From positions 1 to 64,000 of the forward strand of contig NZ_BDBU01000019.1 of the NCBI RefSeq assembly GCF_001613145.1: a DNA stretch of 64,000 nt, read 5' to 3'. Origin of the DNA: Nocardia jejuensis NBRC 103114 (GTDB lineage Bacteria; Actinomycetota; Actinomycetes; Mycobacteriales; Mycobacteriaceae). The translations under genes and the position numbers were made by a program. Positions 42,194-52,740 of this stretch are shown here, piece after piece (the stretch's first letter is position 1; each line of letters opens with the position of its first letter). Below the pieces are notes generated by a model. That model saw nothing but the letters and a program-made list of their open reading frames with translations, was not told where the DNA came from and did no database searches.

Positions 42194-43372
42194 TCACACC
42201 ATCGCCGACGGTCCTCTCGTAGACGGTCCCCTCGTCGGGGTATCAGCAAGTGATTTCGCGAACGCCATCGCATAACCGATCCGTTCCTGTCGCGTGGTTC
42301 CTTTACTTCGCTCGTAAAACTCGTCGAAATATGCCGCACCCTCGGCCGGCGACAATGCTGCACGTTCACGGAATCCAGCGAAAGCAGCCGATTCCGAGCC
42401 ATTCAGCTCATACATCATGAAGTCCACCTGCGCTCGCCAGTCGCGCACACGAGCACCCGCGAACGCCTGCAAATTATCATCGCGCCCGCCTTCCCACTGG
42501 ATCAACCCGATAGCACCTTCCTGCTTGTTCTCGTTCCCCGGTTTAAGTCCAGACTCGACCTGCATGTTGCCGAGAATGGCGACAGCTTCGTTGTGCGTTA
42601 ATTTGTATTTGCCTCGGAGATAGCTATAGATCTCCTGGGGATCTACCGGCTGCTCGTCGTCAATCGGTTGATTGCGCGGAAAACCGGCCTTGCCGAGCTT
42701 CTGACTGCCCGATCCACCATACAAACGATCTGAACCACCCCTCGACATTGAAGGCATTACCACCCCACCACCACTGCCTGCAGGCAGGCTCGCATCCGAA
42801 CCGACCGGTGCCGAGACTTGGTCGCTGATGCCTCCTGCCCGAGTCTTCATCTCCGCGATAGCCTTGAGCACTCTGTCGTGCGTCTTGCCCACCGCGCCCG
42901 CAATTGCCGACATCAGGGACGTCTCCACGCCTGCAGGCAGATATTTGCTCGGGTAAGGATCGTCAATGCTGGGTTTGGGTCGAATAGCTGGTGGAGTGTT
43001 CTGCAGCGTCACCCTCAATTCGGTCACGTAGTGATCGATATCGGACGAGACCTCCCCGAGGAGCACCGACACTGACGCGGTGGATGTGCCGACATCGCGG
43101 TCACTCACCTGAATCTGAGTCTTCGCAGAGTCGAGTTGTTGCGCAAGGTCCTTGTAGTCGGTGACTGTCACCGCACTGGACGCGTGATCGATGGTCAAGA
43201 CCTGCCGGTCACCTGCGAGTTGCGTGAGGAAATCGGGGACAGTCCCACCCGGGCCGACAATGTGGAGGTAGGCCTCGATCGCCGTAGTACCCCAGTCGAT
43301 GAAACCGCTCAGAGCTGTCGATGCTCCATCTGGATGCGGTAAGGGTGGATCCACCTTGTACCGACTGCTCAT
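42194..43372 (-). CDS. Phage-tail-lysozyme-type peptidoglycan hydrolase
   Basis: 392 residues from ATG at 43372 (AAAGG about 9 nt upstream). The N-terminal 200 residues are helical with repeated hydrophobic heptads (DYKDLAQQLDSAKTQIQVSD), which might be a secretion or coiled domain. A Gly/Ser linker (SMSRGGSDRLYGGSGSQK) leads to a C-terminal domain that begins IYSYLRGKYKLTHNEAVAIL, with NMQVESGLKPGNENKQEGAI and GLIQWEGGRDDNL. This is the Phage_lysozyme2/tail-tip lysozyme signature with the catalytic-type Glu. It could locally open the wall during transfer or be a secreted effector. Confidence 0.75.
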   Translation of the reverse strand: MSSRYKVDPPLPHPDGASTALSGFIDWGTTAIEAYLHIVGPGGTVPDFLTQLAGDRQVLTIDHASSAVTVTDYKDLAQQLDSAKTQIQVSDRDVGTSTASVSVLLGEVSSDIDHYVTELRVTLQNTPPAIRPKPSIDDPYPSKYLPAGVETSLMSAIAGAVGKTHDRVLKAIAEMKTRAGGISDQVSAPVGSDASLPAGSGGGVVMPSMSRGGSDRLYGGSGSQKLGKAGFPRNQPIDDEQPVDPQEIYSYLRGKYKLTHNEAVAILGNMQVESGLKPGNENKQEGAIGLIQWEGGRDDNLQAFAGARVRDWRAQVDFMMYELNGSESAAFAGFRERAALSPAEGAAYFDEFYERSKGTTRQERIGYAMAFAKSLADTPTRGPSTRGPSAMV

Positions 43373-43814
43373 CAGGCACCGCCTTTGACTGCCGTGTCGG
43401 ATCTTGCTCGCACTCAGCCACACGCGCCGGCCAGCGCGCCGATGCCTCCCAGTCTTGATCATTCCCGAGGATGAGAAGAGCACCGCCGAGCCGCATACGT
43501 TGCCTGCACTGCTTGCTCTCCCGCTCAGTGACCGTGCGAGCACAGACCGCCGCCCGAGTTACAGCTCACCGGGCAAACCTTCCCAGTAGTGGGATGACCA
43601 CCGCGTACCGGTCGACCAATCACGGGCGCGACCACATATCTGTGCCGATCGAAACACACACTGCCCCAACGGAACATCTCTTCCTTGCGGTTGCCACGCG
43701 ATCAGGTTCACGGTCTCCGATCACCTACCCCGGATCGAAGAATCACACGGTGACTCCGTCGATGAGTCATAGCATCAGCGAGGCATCCCCCTCCCCACCA
43801 TGGCAGGACAACAT
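43373..43814. other. Divergent intergenic region before the NRPS
   Basis: About 440 bp separate the leftward lysozyme gene from the NRPS. No clear consensus promoter or palindrome stands out. The ATG at 43800 has no ribosome site, so I start the NRPS at 43815. Confidence 0.35.
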
Positions 43815-46800
43815 ATGCGTGACGGAACCCGTCTGACTGACACCCGCTCCCCTCGTCCCCGACGCGGGAGCACCACAGCTGGTCGGACGCTGCCATCACT
43901 GCTAGCTGCCGCTGCCGCACACAGTCCCGACACCATCGCCGTCCTCACCGAGGGCACCACACTCAGCTATCGAGCGCTCGACGCGCACACCAACCAATGG
44001 GCTCGCAAACTGTGCGCGCTCGGCATCGGACCCGAGGACCGGGTTGCCATTGCACTACCCCGATCGGTGGATTCGATCAGCGCCACATGGGCGATCGCCA
44101 AGACCGGAGCCGCGTTCGTACCGGTAGATCCCACTGCCCCCCGTGCACGGATCGACTACCAACTCACCGACAGTGGATGCACCTATGGACTCACTCATCA
44201 GCGGTATCTGATCGATCCTCCCGCCAACATCCGCTGGCTAGCGGTCGACGACCCACACCTGCGCGAGCAACTGGCATTGGAACCGACAAGCGCGATCTCC
44301 TATCTCGATCGCCGTGCACCACTACGCATCTCGAACATCGCCTACATGATCTACACCTCCGGCTCGACCGGAAAACCCAAGGGTGTGGGTGTCACACACG
44401 CAGGGCTCGAGAGCCTCTGCGCGCATCTGCGCACCAGCCTGGCGGTCACCACCAATGCACGGGCACTGCACTGCGCCTCACTGAGTTTCGACGCCTCTAT
44501 CCTCGAACTGCTCATGACGATCGGGTCCGCCGCCACATTGGTGATCGCCCCGCCCACGATCATGGGCGGGGCAGAACTCGCCGAATTCCTGCATCGGCAT
44601 CGCATCACCCATGCGTTCTTGACCCCCTCGGTCTTGGCAACCATCAACCCCGACGGGCTCGATACCCTCACCACGCTCGTCGTGGGCGGAGAACCCTGCC
44701 CACCCTCACTGCTCACGCAATGGGCCAGCACCGACAGACGCTTCCATAACCTCTACGGCCCCACCGAAACCACCATCGCGGCCACCCTGAGCAGACCACT
44801 GCACTCTGACACCGCCGTGACCATCGGGGCGACGATCCCCGGCGTGGGCTACCGAGTACTGGACGTACGACTTCGACCGGCCGCCCCGGGCGCGATCGGC
44901 GAGCTGTATCTGACGGGTCCCGCTCTCGCACGCGGATACCCAGGACAAGAACAGTTGACCGCCGAACGATTCGTCGCGGACCCACTCGGCACCGCGGGTG
45001 AACGCATGTACCGCACAGGAGACCTGGTTCGCCGCCTCGACACCGGCAACCTCGAATATCACGGGCGCACCGATCACCAAGTCAAAATTCGCGGCCAACG
45101 GATCGAGCTCGGAGAGATCGAGCACGCGCTGACTCACCTGCCGGGTGTAGAGGCCGCCGTCACCGTGGCTCGCGCCACTGCAACCGGCGACACCGAACTC
45201 GTCGCCTTCGTGCGAGCACAACCGCACACCCAACCACACCCCACCGAACTCACCGACGCCCTCGCAACGCAATTGCCGACCTTCATGCTGCCGAACTCGG
45301 TGACCGTGTTGGACCAGTTCCCTCTGACACCCACCGGAAAAATCGACAGAACCGCACTGCGTGCACTATCCACACATCGGGACCCCGCCCTTGCGCGCCC
45401 CGCGGCGAACGTCGGCGAACAAGCGATCACCGACGTCTTCGCTCACGTACTGGGGCACCAAAACCTCGGCAGCGATACCGACTTCTTCACCGCCGGCGGC
45501 AACTCTCTCCTGGCGACCCAGGTAGCAGCCCGCCTGAGCGATACCTGGCAGTTACGCATCCCCACCCAACTGATCTTCGATCACCCGACCGTCGCCACCC
45601 TCACCAAAGCAATCCGTTCCCAGCATTTCGACGCACCGCGACCACGGCTACAGGCCGGCATCCGGCCCGAACGAATCCCCCTCTCCCCCAATCAACTACG
45701 GTTCTGGCTGCGCAACCAATTCGATACCGCCTCCGCCGTGGACAACATCGGGTTCGCTCTACACCTGACCGGCATCGACGAACCCTCGCTCCACGCCGCA
45801 CTCAACGACGTGCTCACCCGCCACGAAGCCCTGCGCACTCGATACCCCACCGACGAAAGCGGCCCCTACCAACAGATCCTGGACCCCGCCTCGGTCACCG
45901 ATCTGTTCGCCACGCGCGACATCGACACGCACGACATCTCCGCACACGTACATCGCATTCTGCGCGCGGGCTTCGATGTCACCACCCACGTCCCACTGCG
46001 GGTACGGCTACTGCGCACACCAGATGAACACATCCTGGTCTGCGCCATGCACCACATCTGTGCCGACGGCTCGTCCCTGGCACCCCTGGCCACCGACCTG
46101 ACGCTGGCCTACACCTCACGCCGCACAGGAAACACACCCACCTGGACTCCGATCAGCGTGCAGTACGCCGACTACGCACTCTGGCAACAGAACCTGCTCG
46201 GCGACAGACACACCGCCGGCTCTCTCCTGGCACAACAACTGCGATACTGGCAGCAAGAGCTCGACGGCCTGCCCGAACAACTCGATCTGCCCAGCGACCG
46301 GCCCCGCCCAGCGATCGCGTCACTTCGCGGAGCCAGTCTCGACGGCACTGTCCCCTCGCAGGTCCACAGGCAACTGCTCGAGTTCGCACGCAGTCGACAC
46401 GCGAGCATATTCATGGTGATGCGCACCGCGCTGGCGATCCTGCTCGCCCGCCTCTCCGACACCCGAGACATCGCGATCGGCGTGCCGATGACCAACCGCG
46501 CCGAACCTGCCCTCAACGGTGTCGTCGGCATGTTCGTCAACACCACGGTCTCACGCACACGTCTGGATCTCGCCGAAAGCTTCGTCTCGCTGCTTGCACG
46601 AACCCGCATTCAGGACCTGACCAACTTCGCCCACTCCGACGTGCCCTTCGAACACGTCGTGGACACGATCGACCCCATACGTTCTCCCGGACGTCACCCG
46701 CTCTACCAAGTCGGGTTCGCCTTCCAGAACTTCACCCAAGCCCACCTCGAAATACCCGACACCGCCACGACAATGGTCGAAGTCGACTCCGACACCGTCA

Positions 46801-49800
46801 AAACCGACCTGCACATCGGCGTGATCGACACCCGAAATACCGACGGCACCCCCGGACCCATCGCCATACGATTCGGCTACAGCACCGACCTGTTCGACCA
46901 ATCGACAGTGCAGGCATTCCTCGACGCCTACCTGCATCTACTCTCCTCGATCCTCACCGACCCACACACCCCCGTCGGAGACCTGGCACTCACCGACGAC
47001 AACCCGCCGAACCGGCTGCACGGTGCCGACCACCCCGTGCCACACGAACCCCTCGGCGCGGCTCTGATACGCCAAGCAGCTCGAGAACCGGACGCAATCG
47101 CGGTGACCTGTGGCATCGACTCGATCACTTACGCTCACCTGCACGCCCGCGTCACCCGACTGGCGCGCTGGTTGATCACCCAGAAAATCGGCCCCGAATC
47201 GATCGTCGCTGTCGCCATGCGCCGATCGATCGACCAAGTCGTGACGCTGCACGCAATCGCCGAAGCAGGCGCAGCATGGGTACCGATCGACCCCGACCAT
47301 CCGCACCAACGGATCGAGCACATCCTGCAATCGGCTGGCGCCCAAATGATCCTGACAACCACCAGCGACCAGTTCACCACCGGAAACCCTCACACGATCG
47401 ACACGCTCGACCTTGCCGAATTCCCCAGCGCACCGGTACACGACCGTGAACGCACCACCCCGCTACACCCCGACCACCCCGCCTACGTGATCTACACCTC
47501 CGGATCCACCGGCCGCCCCAAAGGCGTCGTGGTCACCCATCATGCGATCGTCAACCAACTCACCTGGATGCGCACTCGTTACCACGTCGAACCCCCCGAC
47601 ATCTATCTGCACAAAACCGCTGCCACTTTCGACGTCTCACTCTGGGGATACTTCCTGCCCCTCTCGAGCGGGGCTCGACTGGTCCTGGCCACACACGACG
47701 AACACCGCGACCCCCACGCAATCGCTCGGCTGATCGACACACACCACATCACCCTGACCGATTTCGTCCCCACCATGCTCACCCTCCTCACACGATCGGC
47801 ACAGCCACATCAACTGTGTTCTCTGCGGGCGGTATTCGTCATCGGAGAGGCACTGCCGCCCGATACAGCGCGCGCGTTCACCACCCTGTGTCCCGCGCAA
47901 CTGCACAACCTCTACGGACCCACCGAAGCCGCTGTCAGCATCACCGAACATCACGTCCAGGACACCGATCTGTGCACACCCACCGTGCCGATCGGCGTGC
48001 CGGCATGGAACAGCCAATGCCACATCATCGATTCACGCCTGCACCCCACCGCCGCACGCGCGGCGGGAGAACTCATGCTCGCCGGTGACCAACTCGCACG
48101 CGGCTACCATCGTGCCCCCGCACTGACCGCGGCCAGATTCGTCGCCAATCCCTTCGGCGCACCCGGCACGCGTATCTATCGCAGCGGCGATTTGGCCCGC
48201 GTGGGCTCCCACGCCACGCTGGACTACCTGGGACGTACCGACTCGCAAATCAAAATCCGCGGCCATCGCATCGAACTGGCGGAGATCGAATCGGTCCTCC
48301 TCGAGGATCCCGCGGTGGCGCAAGCCGCCGCCGCGGTACGACGCCGCAACGGCAACGACTGCTTGCTCGCATACGTGGTCCCGCGACCCGGCGCCACCGC
48401 GGATCCGAAACTGCTGCGGCGCCACCTGTCCGACACCTTGCCCAGCTACATGATTCCCTCGAATGTGACCGTGATCCCCGAACTTCCGGTCAACACCAGC
48501 GGAAAGCTCGACCGTGCAGCCCTGCCAGAACCCCCCTTCACCACGACCGAAGACACCGTCCCCACCACCGTTCTCGAACGCAACATCGCCCAGGTGTTTC
48601 GCGACGTACTCGACGTCCCGCGCATCGGTGTCACCGATGATTTCTTCGAGCTGGGCGGATCCTCGCTGCTGATATTCCTGCTGCACCAACGACTCGCACA
48701 ACAACTCGGCCACGACGTTCCCATGCGCGCAATCCTGGCCGCACCCTCCGTCCGCGGTGTAGCGGCCTACCTCACCGGAAACCAATCACCGCACCCACAC
48801 AGCCAGCCTGCGATCGATGCCATCCTCGAACCATCCATCATCGCGCCCGAGCCGATGCCTCGCGCCAATGAACCAGCACACCAGGTGCTACTGACCGGTG
48901 CCACCGGGTTTCTCGGCACACACCTGCTTCACGAGTTGCTCACCACCACGAACGCACACGTATGGTGTCTGGTCCGCGCAACAGACCACGAATCCGCGCG
49001 GCACCGAATCATCGAATCCCTCAAACGCTTTCAGCTACCCACCGCACTGGTCGATCAGCGTGTCTCGGCGCTGCGCGCCGACCTGGGCGCCCCACTACTG
49101 GGACTCGAACCCGCACAATTCGCACAACTCGCCGACCAAGTGGATGCGATCTACCACAACGGAGCACGAGTCAATCATCTCGACCCATACGAACGCCTAC
49201 GCCAAGTCAACGTGCAAGGCACTCGATCGATACTGCAGCTGGCCACGACCCTCCGAATCAAGCCGGTGCACTTCATCTCCACTCTCGGAGCCGCGATACC
49301 AGCCAACCAGGTCCCGCGCATCGTCGCGGAAGACGACCGGCTCCATGCGCACCAAGTGCAAGACAATGGGTATCTGACCTCGAAATGGGTTGGCGAGGAA
49401 TTGATTCGCCAAGCCGGAGAGCGTGGAGTGCCCACTACGATCTTCCGACCTGGCACAATCTGCGGCCACACCCGCACTGCCGTCAACAACCCCGACGACG
49501 CCTTCTGGAACATGATTCGCGCCGCCGCCATCCTCGCTGCCGCGCCACCAATGGACGATGCGCGCGTGTCACTTGTTCCGGTCGACTATGTCGCACAAGC
49601 AATCATCGCCATCACCACCCAGCCACGCCAACACAGTGTTTATCACTTGGTCAACCACACACCCGTCGCTGTCGATGAGGTCCTGCAATGCCTGCGCGAA
49701 CACGGTCTACCGATCGCAGTGACCTCACTCGACGCACTCCGCCGCGAACTGGAGGAGCAGTCGAACACCCGAGCCACCAGCGGCGATGATTCCCTCACAC

Positions 49801-49976
49801 GCGCGGCACTGCTGGCACCTACCTTCGCCGCGCTCGCCGCTCACACTCAATACTCCGACACCTACACCCGAAAAATGCTGCATGGCAAAACTATTCACTG
49901 CCCCGCCGTCGATCGGGAACTGATACACCGCTACATCGCACAGTTCTCCAGGGAAGGCTATCTGTCGGCACCCTAA
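43815..49976 (+). CDS. Two-module NRPS with reductive release: A-T-C-A-T-R
   Basis: 2053 residues from ATG at 43815 (AGGA six bases upstream). Adenylation 1 has YTSGSTGKPKG near residue 180, and carrier 1 has GGNSL (Ser near 563). The condensation domain has HHICADG near 745. Adenylation 2 has YTSGSTGRPKG near 1226, and carrier 2 has GGSSL near 1616. The C-terminal thioester reductase starts with GATGFLG (about 1694) and has YLTSK. It has no epimerisation or thioesterase domain, so an NAD(P)H-dependent reduction should release a dipeptide aldehyde or alcohol. From alignment by eye, pocket residues are about D-A-L-F-V-G-L-I-A (A1, apolar) and D-V-W-D-F-I-L-V-S (A2, partly serine-like). Both are tentative. 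No MbtH-like gene or phosphopantetheinyl transferase is visible. Confidence 0.95.
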   Translation: MRDGTRLTDTRSPRPRRGSTTAGRTLPSLLAAAAAHSPDTIAVLTEGTTLSYRALDAHTNQWARKLCALGIGPEDRVAIALPRSVDSISATWAIAKTGAAFVPVDPTAPRARIDYQLTDSGCTYGLTHQRYLIDPPANIRWLAVDDPHLREQLALEPTSAISYLDRRAPLRISNIAYMIYTSGSTGKPKGVGVTHAGLESLCAHLRTSLAVTTNARALHCASLSFDASILELLMTIGSAATLVIAPPTIMGGAELAEFLHRHRITHAFLTPSVLATINPDGLDTLTTLVVGGEPCPPSLLTQWASTDRRFHNLYGPTETTIAATLSRPLHSDTAVTIGATIPGVGYRVLDVRLRPAAPGAIGELYLTGPALARGYPGQEQLTAERFVADPLGTAGERMYRTGDLVRRLDTGNLEYHGRTDHQVKIRGQRIELGEIEHALTHLPGVEAAVTVARATATGDTELVAFVRAQPHTQPHPTELTDALATQLPTFMLPNSVTVLDQFPLTPTGKIDRTALRALSTHRDPALARPAANVGEQAITDVFAHVLGHQNLGSDTDFFTAGGNSLLATQVAARLSDTWQLRIPTQLIFDHPTVATLTKAIRSQHFDAPRPRLQAGIRPERIPLSPNQLRFWLRNQFDTASAVDNIGFALHLTGIDEPSLHAALNDVLTRHEALRTRYPTDESGPYQQILDPASVTDLFATRDIDTHDISAHVHRILRAGFDVTTHVPLRVRLLRTPDEHILVCAMHHICADGSSLAPLATDLTLAYTSRRTGNTPTWTPISVQYADYALWQQNLLGDRHTAGSLLAQQLRYWQQELDGLPEQLDLPSDRPRPAIASLRGASLDGTVPSQVHRQLLEFARSRHASIFMVMRTALAILLARLSDTRDIAIGVPMTNRAEPALNGVVGMFVNTTVSRTRLDLAESFVSLLARTRIQDLTNFAHSDVPFEHVVDTIDPIRSPGRHPLYQVGFAFQNFTQAHLEIPDTATTMVEVDSDTVKTDLHIGVIDTRNTDGTPGPIAIRFGYSTDLFDQSTVQAFLDAYLHLLSSILTDPHTPVGDLALTDDNPPNRLHGADHPVPHEPLGAALIRQAAREPDAIAVTCGIDSITYAHLHARVTRLARWLITQKIGPESIVAVAMRRSIDQVVTLHAIAEAGAAWVPIDPDHPHQRIEHILQSAGAQMILTTTSDQFTTGNPHTIDTLDLAEFPSAPVHDRERTTPLHPDHPAYVIYTSGSTGRPKGVVVTHHAIVNQLTWMRTRYHVEPPDIYLHKTAATFDVSLWGYFLPLSSGARLVLATHDEHRDPHAIARLIDTHHITLTDFVPTMLTLLTRSAQPHQLCSLRAVFVIGEALPPDTARAFTTLCPAQLHNLYGPTEAAVSITEHHVQDTDLCTPTVPIGVPAWNSQCHIIDSRLHPTAARAAGELMLAGDQLARGYHRAPALTAARFVANPFGAPGTRIYRSGDLARVGSHATLDYLGRTDSQIKIRGHRIELAEIESVLLEDPAVAQAAAAVRRRNGNDCLLAYVVPRPGATADPKLLRRHLSDTLPSYMIPSNVTVIPELPVNTSGKLDRAALPEPPFTTTEDTVPTTVLERNIAQVFRDVLDVPRIGVTDDFFELGGSSLLIFLLHQRLAQQLGHDVPMRAILAAPSVRGVAAYLTGNQSPHPHSQPAIDAILEPSIIAPEPMPRANEPAHQVLLTGATGFLGTHLLHELLTTTNAHVWCLVRATDHESARHRIIESLKRFQLPTALVDQRVSALRADLGAPLLGLEPAQFAQLADQVDAIYHNGARVNHLDPYERLRQVNVQGTRSILQLATTLRIKPVHFISTLGAAIPANQVPRIVAEDDRLHAHQVQDNGYLTSKWVGEELIRQAGERGVPTTIFRPGTICGHTRTAVNNPDDAFWNMIRAAAILAAAPPMDDARVSLVPVDYVAQAIIAITTQPRQHSVYHLVNHTPVAVDEVLQCLREHGLPIAVTSLDALRRELEEQSNTRATSGDDSLTRAALLAPTFAALAAHTQYSDTYTRKMLHGKTIHCPAVDRELIHRYIAQFSREGYLSAP

Positions 49977-50432
49977 GGACGAAGACTCGGCACAACGACT
50001 CACGCAGCGTAATCCTGTAAAGCCTTCTGCGCGTTGCGTGACTGGTGTGGCGTGATCACACGCACCGCCACCACGCCCACCGCAGCATCGCCGCATATGT
50101 GGTGATGCTGCGCGCGGCACATGCATGAGTTCTCGATCGATACTCTTGCCGAGCCGGCGAGCGAATGACGAGTCTCAGCCCCCATCGCACTCGGGTCGGT
50201 GCCTGGCGAGCGGTCACCGCACTGAGAAAACGAACTGCGACACGGGGATCGACCACCAGTGCATCGCAGCTCGCAGATCCACCACATGCATCGGGTTCTT
50301 CGTCGAGGCGGTCCTGTTTGATCCAGCCGTCATGTCGGTTGGGTTCGACAGACGGAAATATAGTGCATACATACGCATATATAGATAAATGTATGTAGTG
50401 TGGCGTCACTGTCGGTAGAGCACCGAATCTGG
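49977..50432. other. Intergenic stretch with an AT-rich palindrome
   Basis: TACATAC (50368-50374) and GTATGTA (50391-50397) flank GCATATATAGATAAAT. The 40-bp AT-rich block sits between the NRPS end and the end of the leftward recombinase-like gene. It could be a recombination (att-like) site or a terminator region. The rest is unremarkable. Confidence 0.4.
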
Positions 50433-51359
50433 CTAATAGATACCAAATCTTGCGGCGATGGTATCGACCTTGTCCAGGAGCTCGTCGAGTTCGTTCAGCA
50501 GAGGCTGAGCACGCCAGCGTGCGGCGATACCTCGCTCGTGATAACCCTGGTCGAGATCACCAGGCAGTGCGCTCCGCGTCTTGGGCCCGAGAAGACGAGC
50601 GCTCGCGATCGTCGCGATCTGATCAGCGGAGAGCGGATCGAGCTCAGCCACGACACCCACCGCCATGCCACGCGAGTCGAAGTCGCACAACAACGGCTGG
50701 TCGCGATACTCCCCAGGCAGCGACACCAACGCGGAATCGTCACCGTCGGAATGAGGTTCGGACAGCAGAACACACAAGTGACGGTGGCCTACCGCAGAAG
50801 GAGCGTGGACCAAAATCTCGTGCCAGCGTCGAAAGATCTCGACCGGGCAAGTGTCACGCTGGTGTGTGGCCGGCAAACTCAACAGCGGTTGAGAGCCGAG
50901 CTGGACTTCGTCCTCGGTGAGAATCACATCGCGTTGCTTCAACTCCGCGACCTGACGCCAGGTGAGCCCCGACGCGGCCAGCAAAACGATGACCGCATCA
51001 CGGCGGCCGATGAGCGCCTCGGGCCAACCGAACATCGGCAGGCGAGCAACGGCGAGATCCGCATACAGTCGCACCGCGTGCAAACGCTCGGCCCGACCGG
51101 GATTGAGCACACGCCGCACCGCTTCGGCCGCACCAGGAATCGGCTGTCTGGCCCGCTGATGGGCGGCATTGAGCGCAGTCAGGCGACCGCGTTGAGTTGC
51201 GAGGGTACCCGGATACTCGCTCAGATAAGCCAGCACCGTGCACGCCGAGGCCGGCAGCGCAATCAGGTCGGCGGCAGCAGCCCAGCGAACGAATTGCCGC
51301 CACTCGCGCGCATGTTCACGGCTCAGCCCCACATCATCCGTGAACGCACCGGCGATCAT
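50433..51359 (-). CDS. Tyrosine-recombinase-like protein, atypical
   Basis: 308 residues from ATG at 51359 (GAGGGACGG about 7 nt upstream); an upstream start at 51449 is possible. The N-terminal core-binding-like domain reads AREWRQFVRWAAAADLIALP and STxxxR-type ATQRGRLTALNAAHQRARQP. The catalytic-domain beginning (LLAASGLTWRQVAEL) resembles the first Arg box, but I do not find a clear HxxR or Tyr box in the C-terminus. It is therefore probably a non-catalytic partner or a degenerate recombinase. It is followed upstream by the genuine recombinase. Confidence 0.55.
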   Translation of the reverse strand: MIAGAFTDDVGLSREHAREWRQFVRWAAAADLIALPASACTVLAYLSEYPGTLATQRGRLTALNAAHQRARQPIPGAAEAVRRVLNPGRAERLHAVRLYADLAVARLPMFGWPEALIGRRDAVIVLLAASGLTWRQVAELKQRDVILTEDEVQLGSQPLLSLPATHQRDTCPVEIFRRWHEILVHAPSAVGHRHLCVLLSEPHSDGDDSALVSLPGEYRDQPLLCDFDSRGMAVGVVAELDPLSADQIATIASARLLGPKTRSALPGDLDQGYHERGIAARWRAQPLLNELDELLDKVDTIAARFGIY

Positions 51360-51555
51360 GGATTCCGTCCCTCGCCTCTCCGCCCCGCCCACTGCGATCA
51401 GGGTCCTCTCCTCGACTCGACCCGCTGCGTACTCCGATAACCAGCACACGTGGTTCGGGACGCTGCGTTAGCACCAAGCGCGTCGACGTCTCGATCTCCG
51501 AACCTGCCTTGTTATTCAATCGCACGCACCGGTAGTGGGTCACGCTTGTGCCTCC

Positions 51556-52740
51556 CTACAACCCCGTCGAAGAGGCGGCACTGCGCTGCGCACGACGGCG
51601 ATCGTATCGTTGCGCGCTCGCAGGATTTCGATATCCGGCCAAGGCCATGACCTGTTCGTCCGTGGCTCCATCGTCATACATCTGAGTTGACACGCCCGCA
51701 CGCAGGGAGTGCCCGCTTCGGCGGCCGATTCCGGCCTCGCGAGAGCGCGCGTTGATGATTGCGCTGACCGATCGCCCGGATAGGGCGGTCTCCGGTGCAT
51801 GCGGGATTCCGCCGTGCGACAACGACCGGAATATGCTGGCAGCGGCGCGACCGACCAGCCAGGTTCCGCCACAGCAGTGCTCACGTGGGTCGCCGGTATC
51901 TCGACGTAGCAGTCGCTGCACAGCAACAGAGCGAGCGTCGCTGAGAGCCTCACCGCTTCGGCCACGGGCAGCCTCGGCCGCCGAGTCGCAGGCATACAAG
52001 ACCGCGATCCATCGCGCCAGCCCACACCACGAACACATCAACCCATCGCGCGATCCACGCGGGCGATAAATAAACTGCGCACGACCATGACCAATACTGT
52101 TGCCCGGCAATCGCATACGCAATAACCGCTCATTCACGGTGTCGTCCTCGACCACTGCCAGATCACCGATCGTGAGCGCAACGGTGTCACTGCGGCGACG
52201 CGCGAAGTCGTAGCTCACAAGGATCAAAGCAATATCGCGACGGGCGGCCACCTGCGCGCGCCATGTCCGCGCATCAGCATGAGCCGTCTCGACCATGGAT
52301 TGCACATCCGACAGAACGGCAACCGGTGCACGAAGCAGAGTTTCGCCAGACACGGCACGTGTCTTGCGAATTCCACGACGGGTACGACGCGCAGAGGGAT
52401 CCGCGGTCGGATCGGCCAGCCCGGCCTGACCATGCATACACGCGATCGCCGCCCGCCACACCTCGAGGGTGCTCGAAGCCACCGGATTGTCAGAATCATC
52501 GGCGGCTTGGGTCATGTATCTATTGATCGTTTGCGGACTCGCGGGCAACGAAACATGCCCCGTCCGCTCACACCAGGCAGTGAACCGTTTCCACGCCCAT
52601 ATGTAGGTACGCACAGTATTGTTCGAGTCTGCGGATGCGGCATACGCGGCCACGCGCGCGTCAAGGTCGTCGAAGTCCATCCGGTCTGAATCCGCGATCA
52701 TCTCCGGCGACCCGCACACCGCGCTGGGCCATCGAGACAT
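51556..52740 (-). CDS. Tyrosine recombinase / integrase
   Basis: 394 residues. The N-terminal core-binding domain (NNTVRTYIWAWKRFTAWCER) is followed by the catalytic domain: the first Arg box (LVSYDFARRRSDTVALTIGD), the box with HxxR (GHSLRAGVSTQMYDDGATDE) and the active Tyr (GYRNPASAQRYDRRR). All four catalytic positions can be found. The start at 52740 is the longest; shorter ATGs (52701) are possible. The gene lies between the NRPS and the ligase operon and can explain how these were brought together. Confidence 0.85.
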   Translation of the reverse strand: MSRWPSAVCGSPEMIADSDRMDFDDLDARVAAYAASADSNNTVRTYIWAWKRFTAWCERTGHVSLPASPQTINRYMTQAADDSDNPVASSTLEVWRAAIACMHGQAGLADPTADPSARRTRRGIRKTRAVSGETLLRAPVAVLSDVQSMVETAHADARTWRAQVAARRDIALILVSYDFARRRSDTVALTIGDLAVVEDDTVNERLLRMRLPGNSIGHGRAQFIYRPRGSRDGLMCSWCGLARWIAVLYACDSAAEAARGRSGEALSDARSVAVQRLLRRDTGDPREHCCGGTWLVGRAAASIFRSLSHGGIPHAPETALSGRSVSAIINARSREAGIGRRSGHSLRAGVSTQMYDDGATDEQVMALAGYRNPASAQRYDRRRAQRSAASSTGL

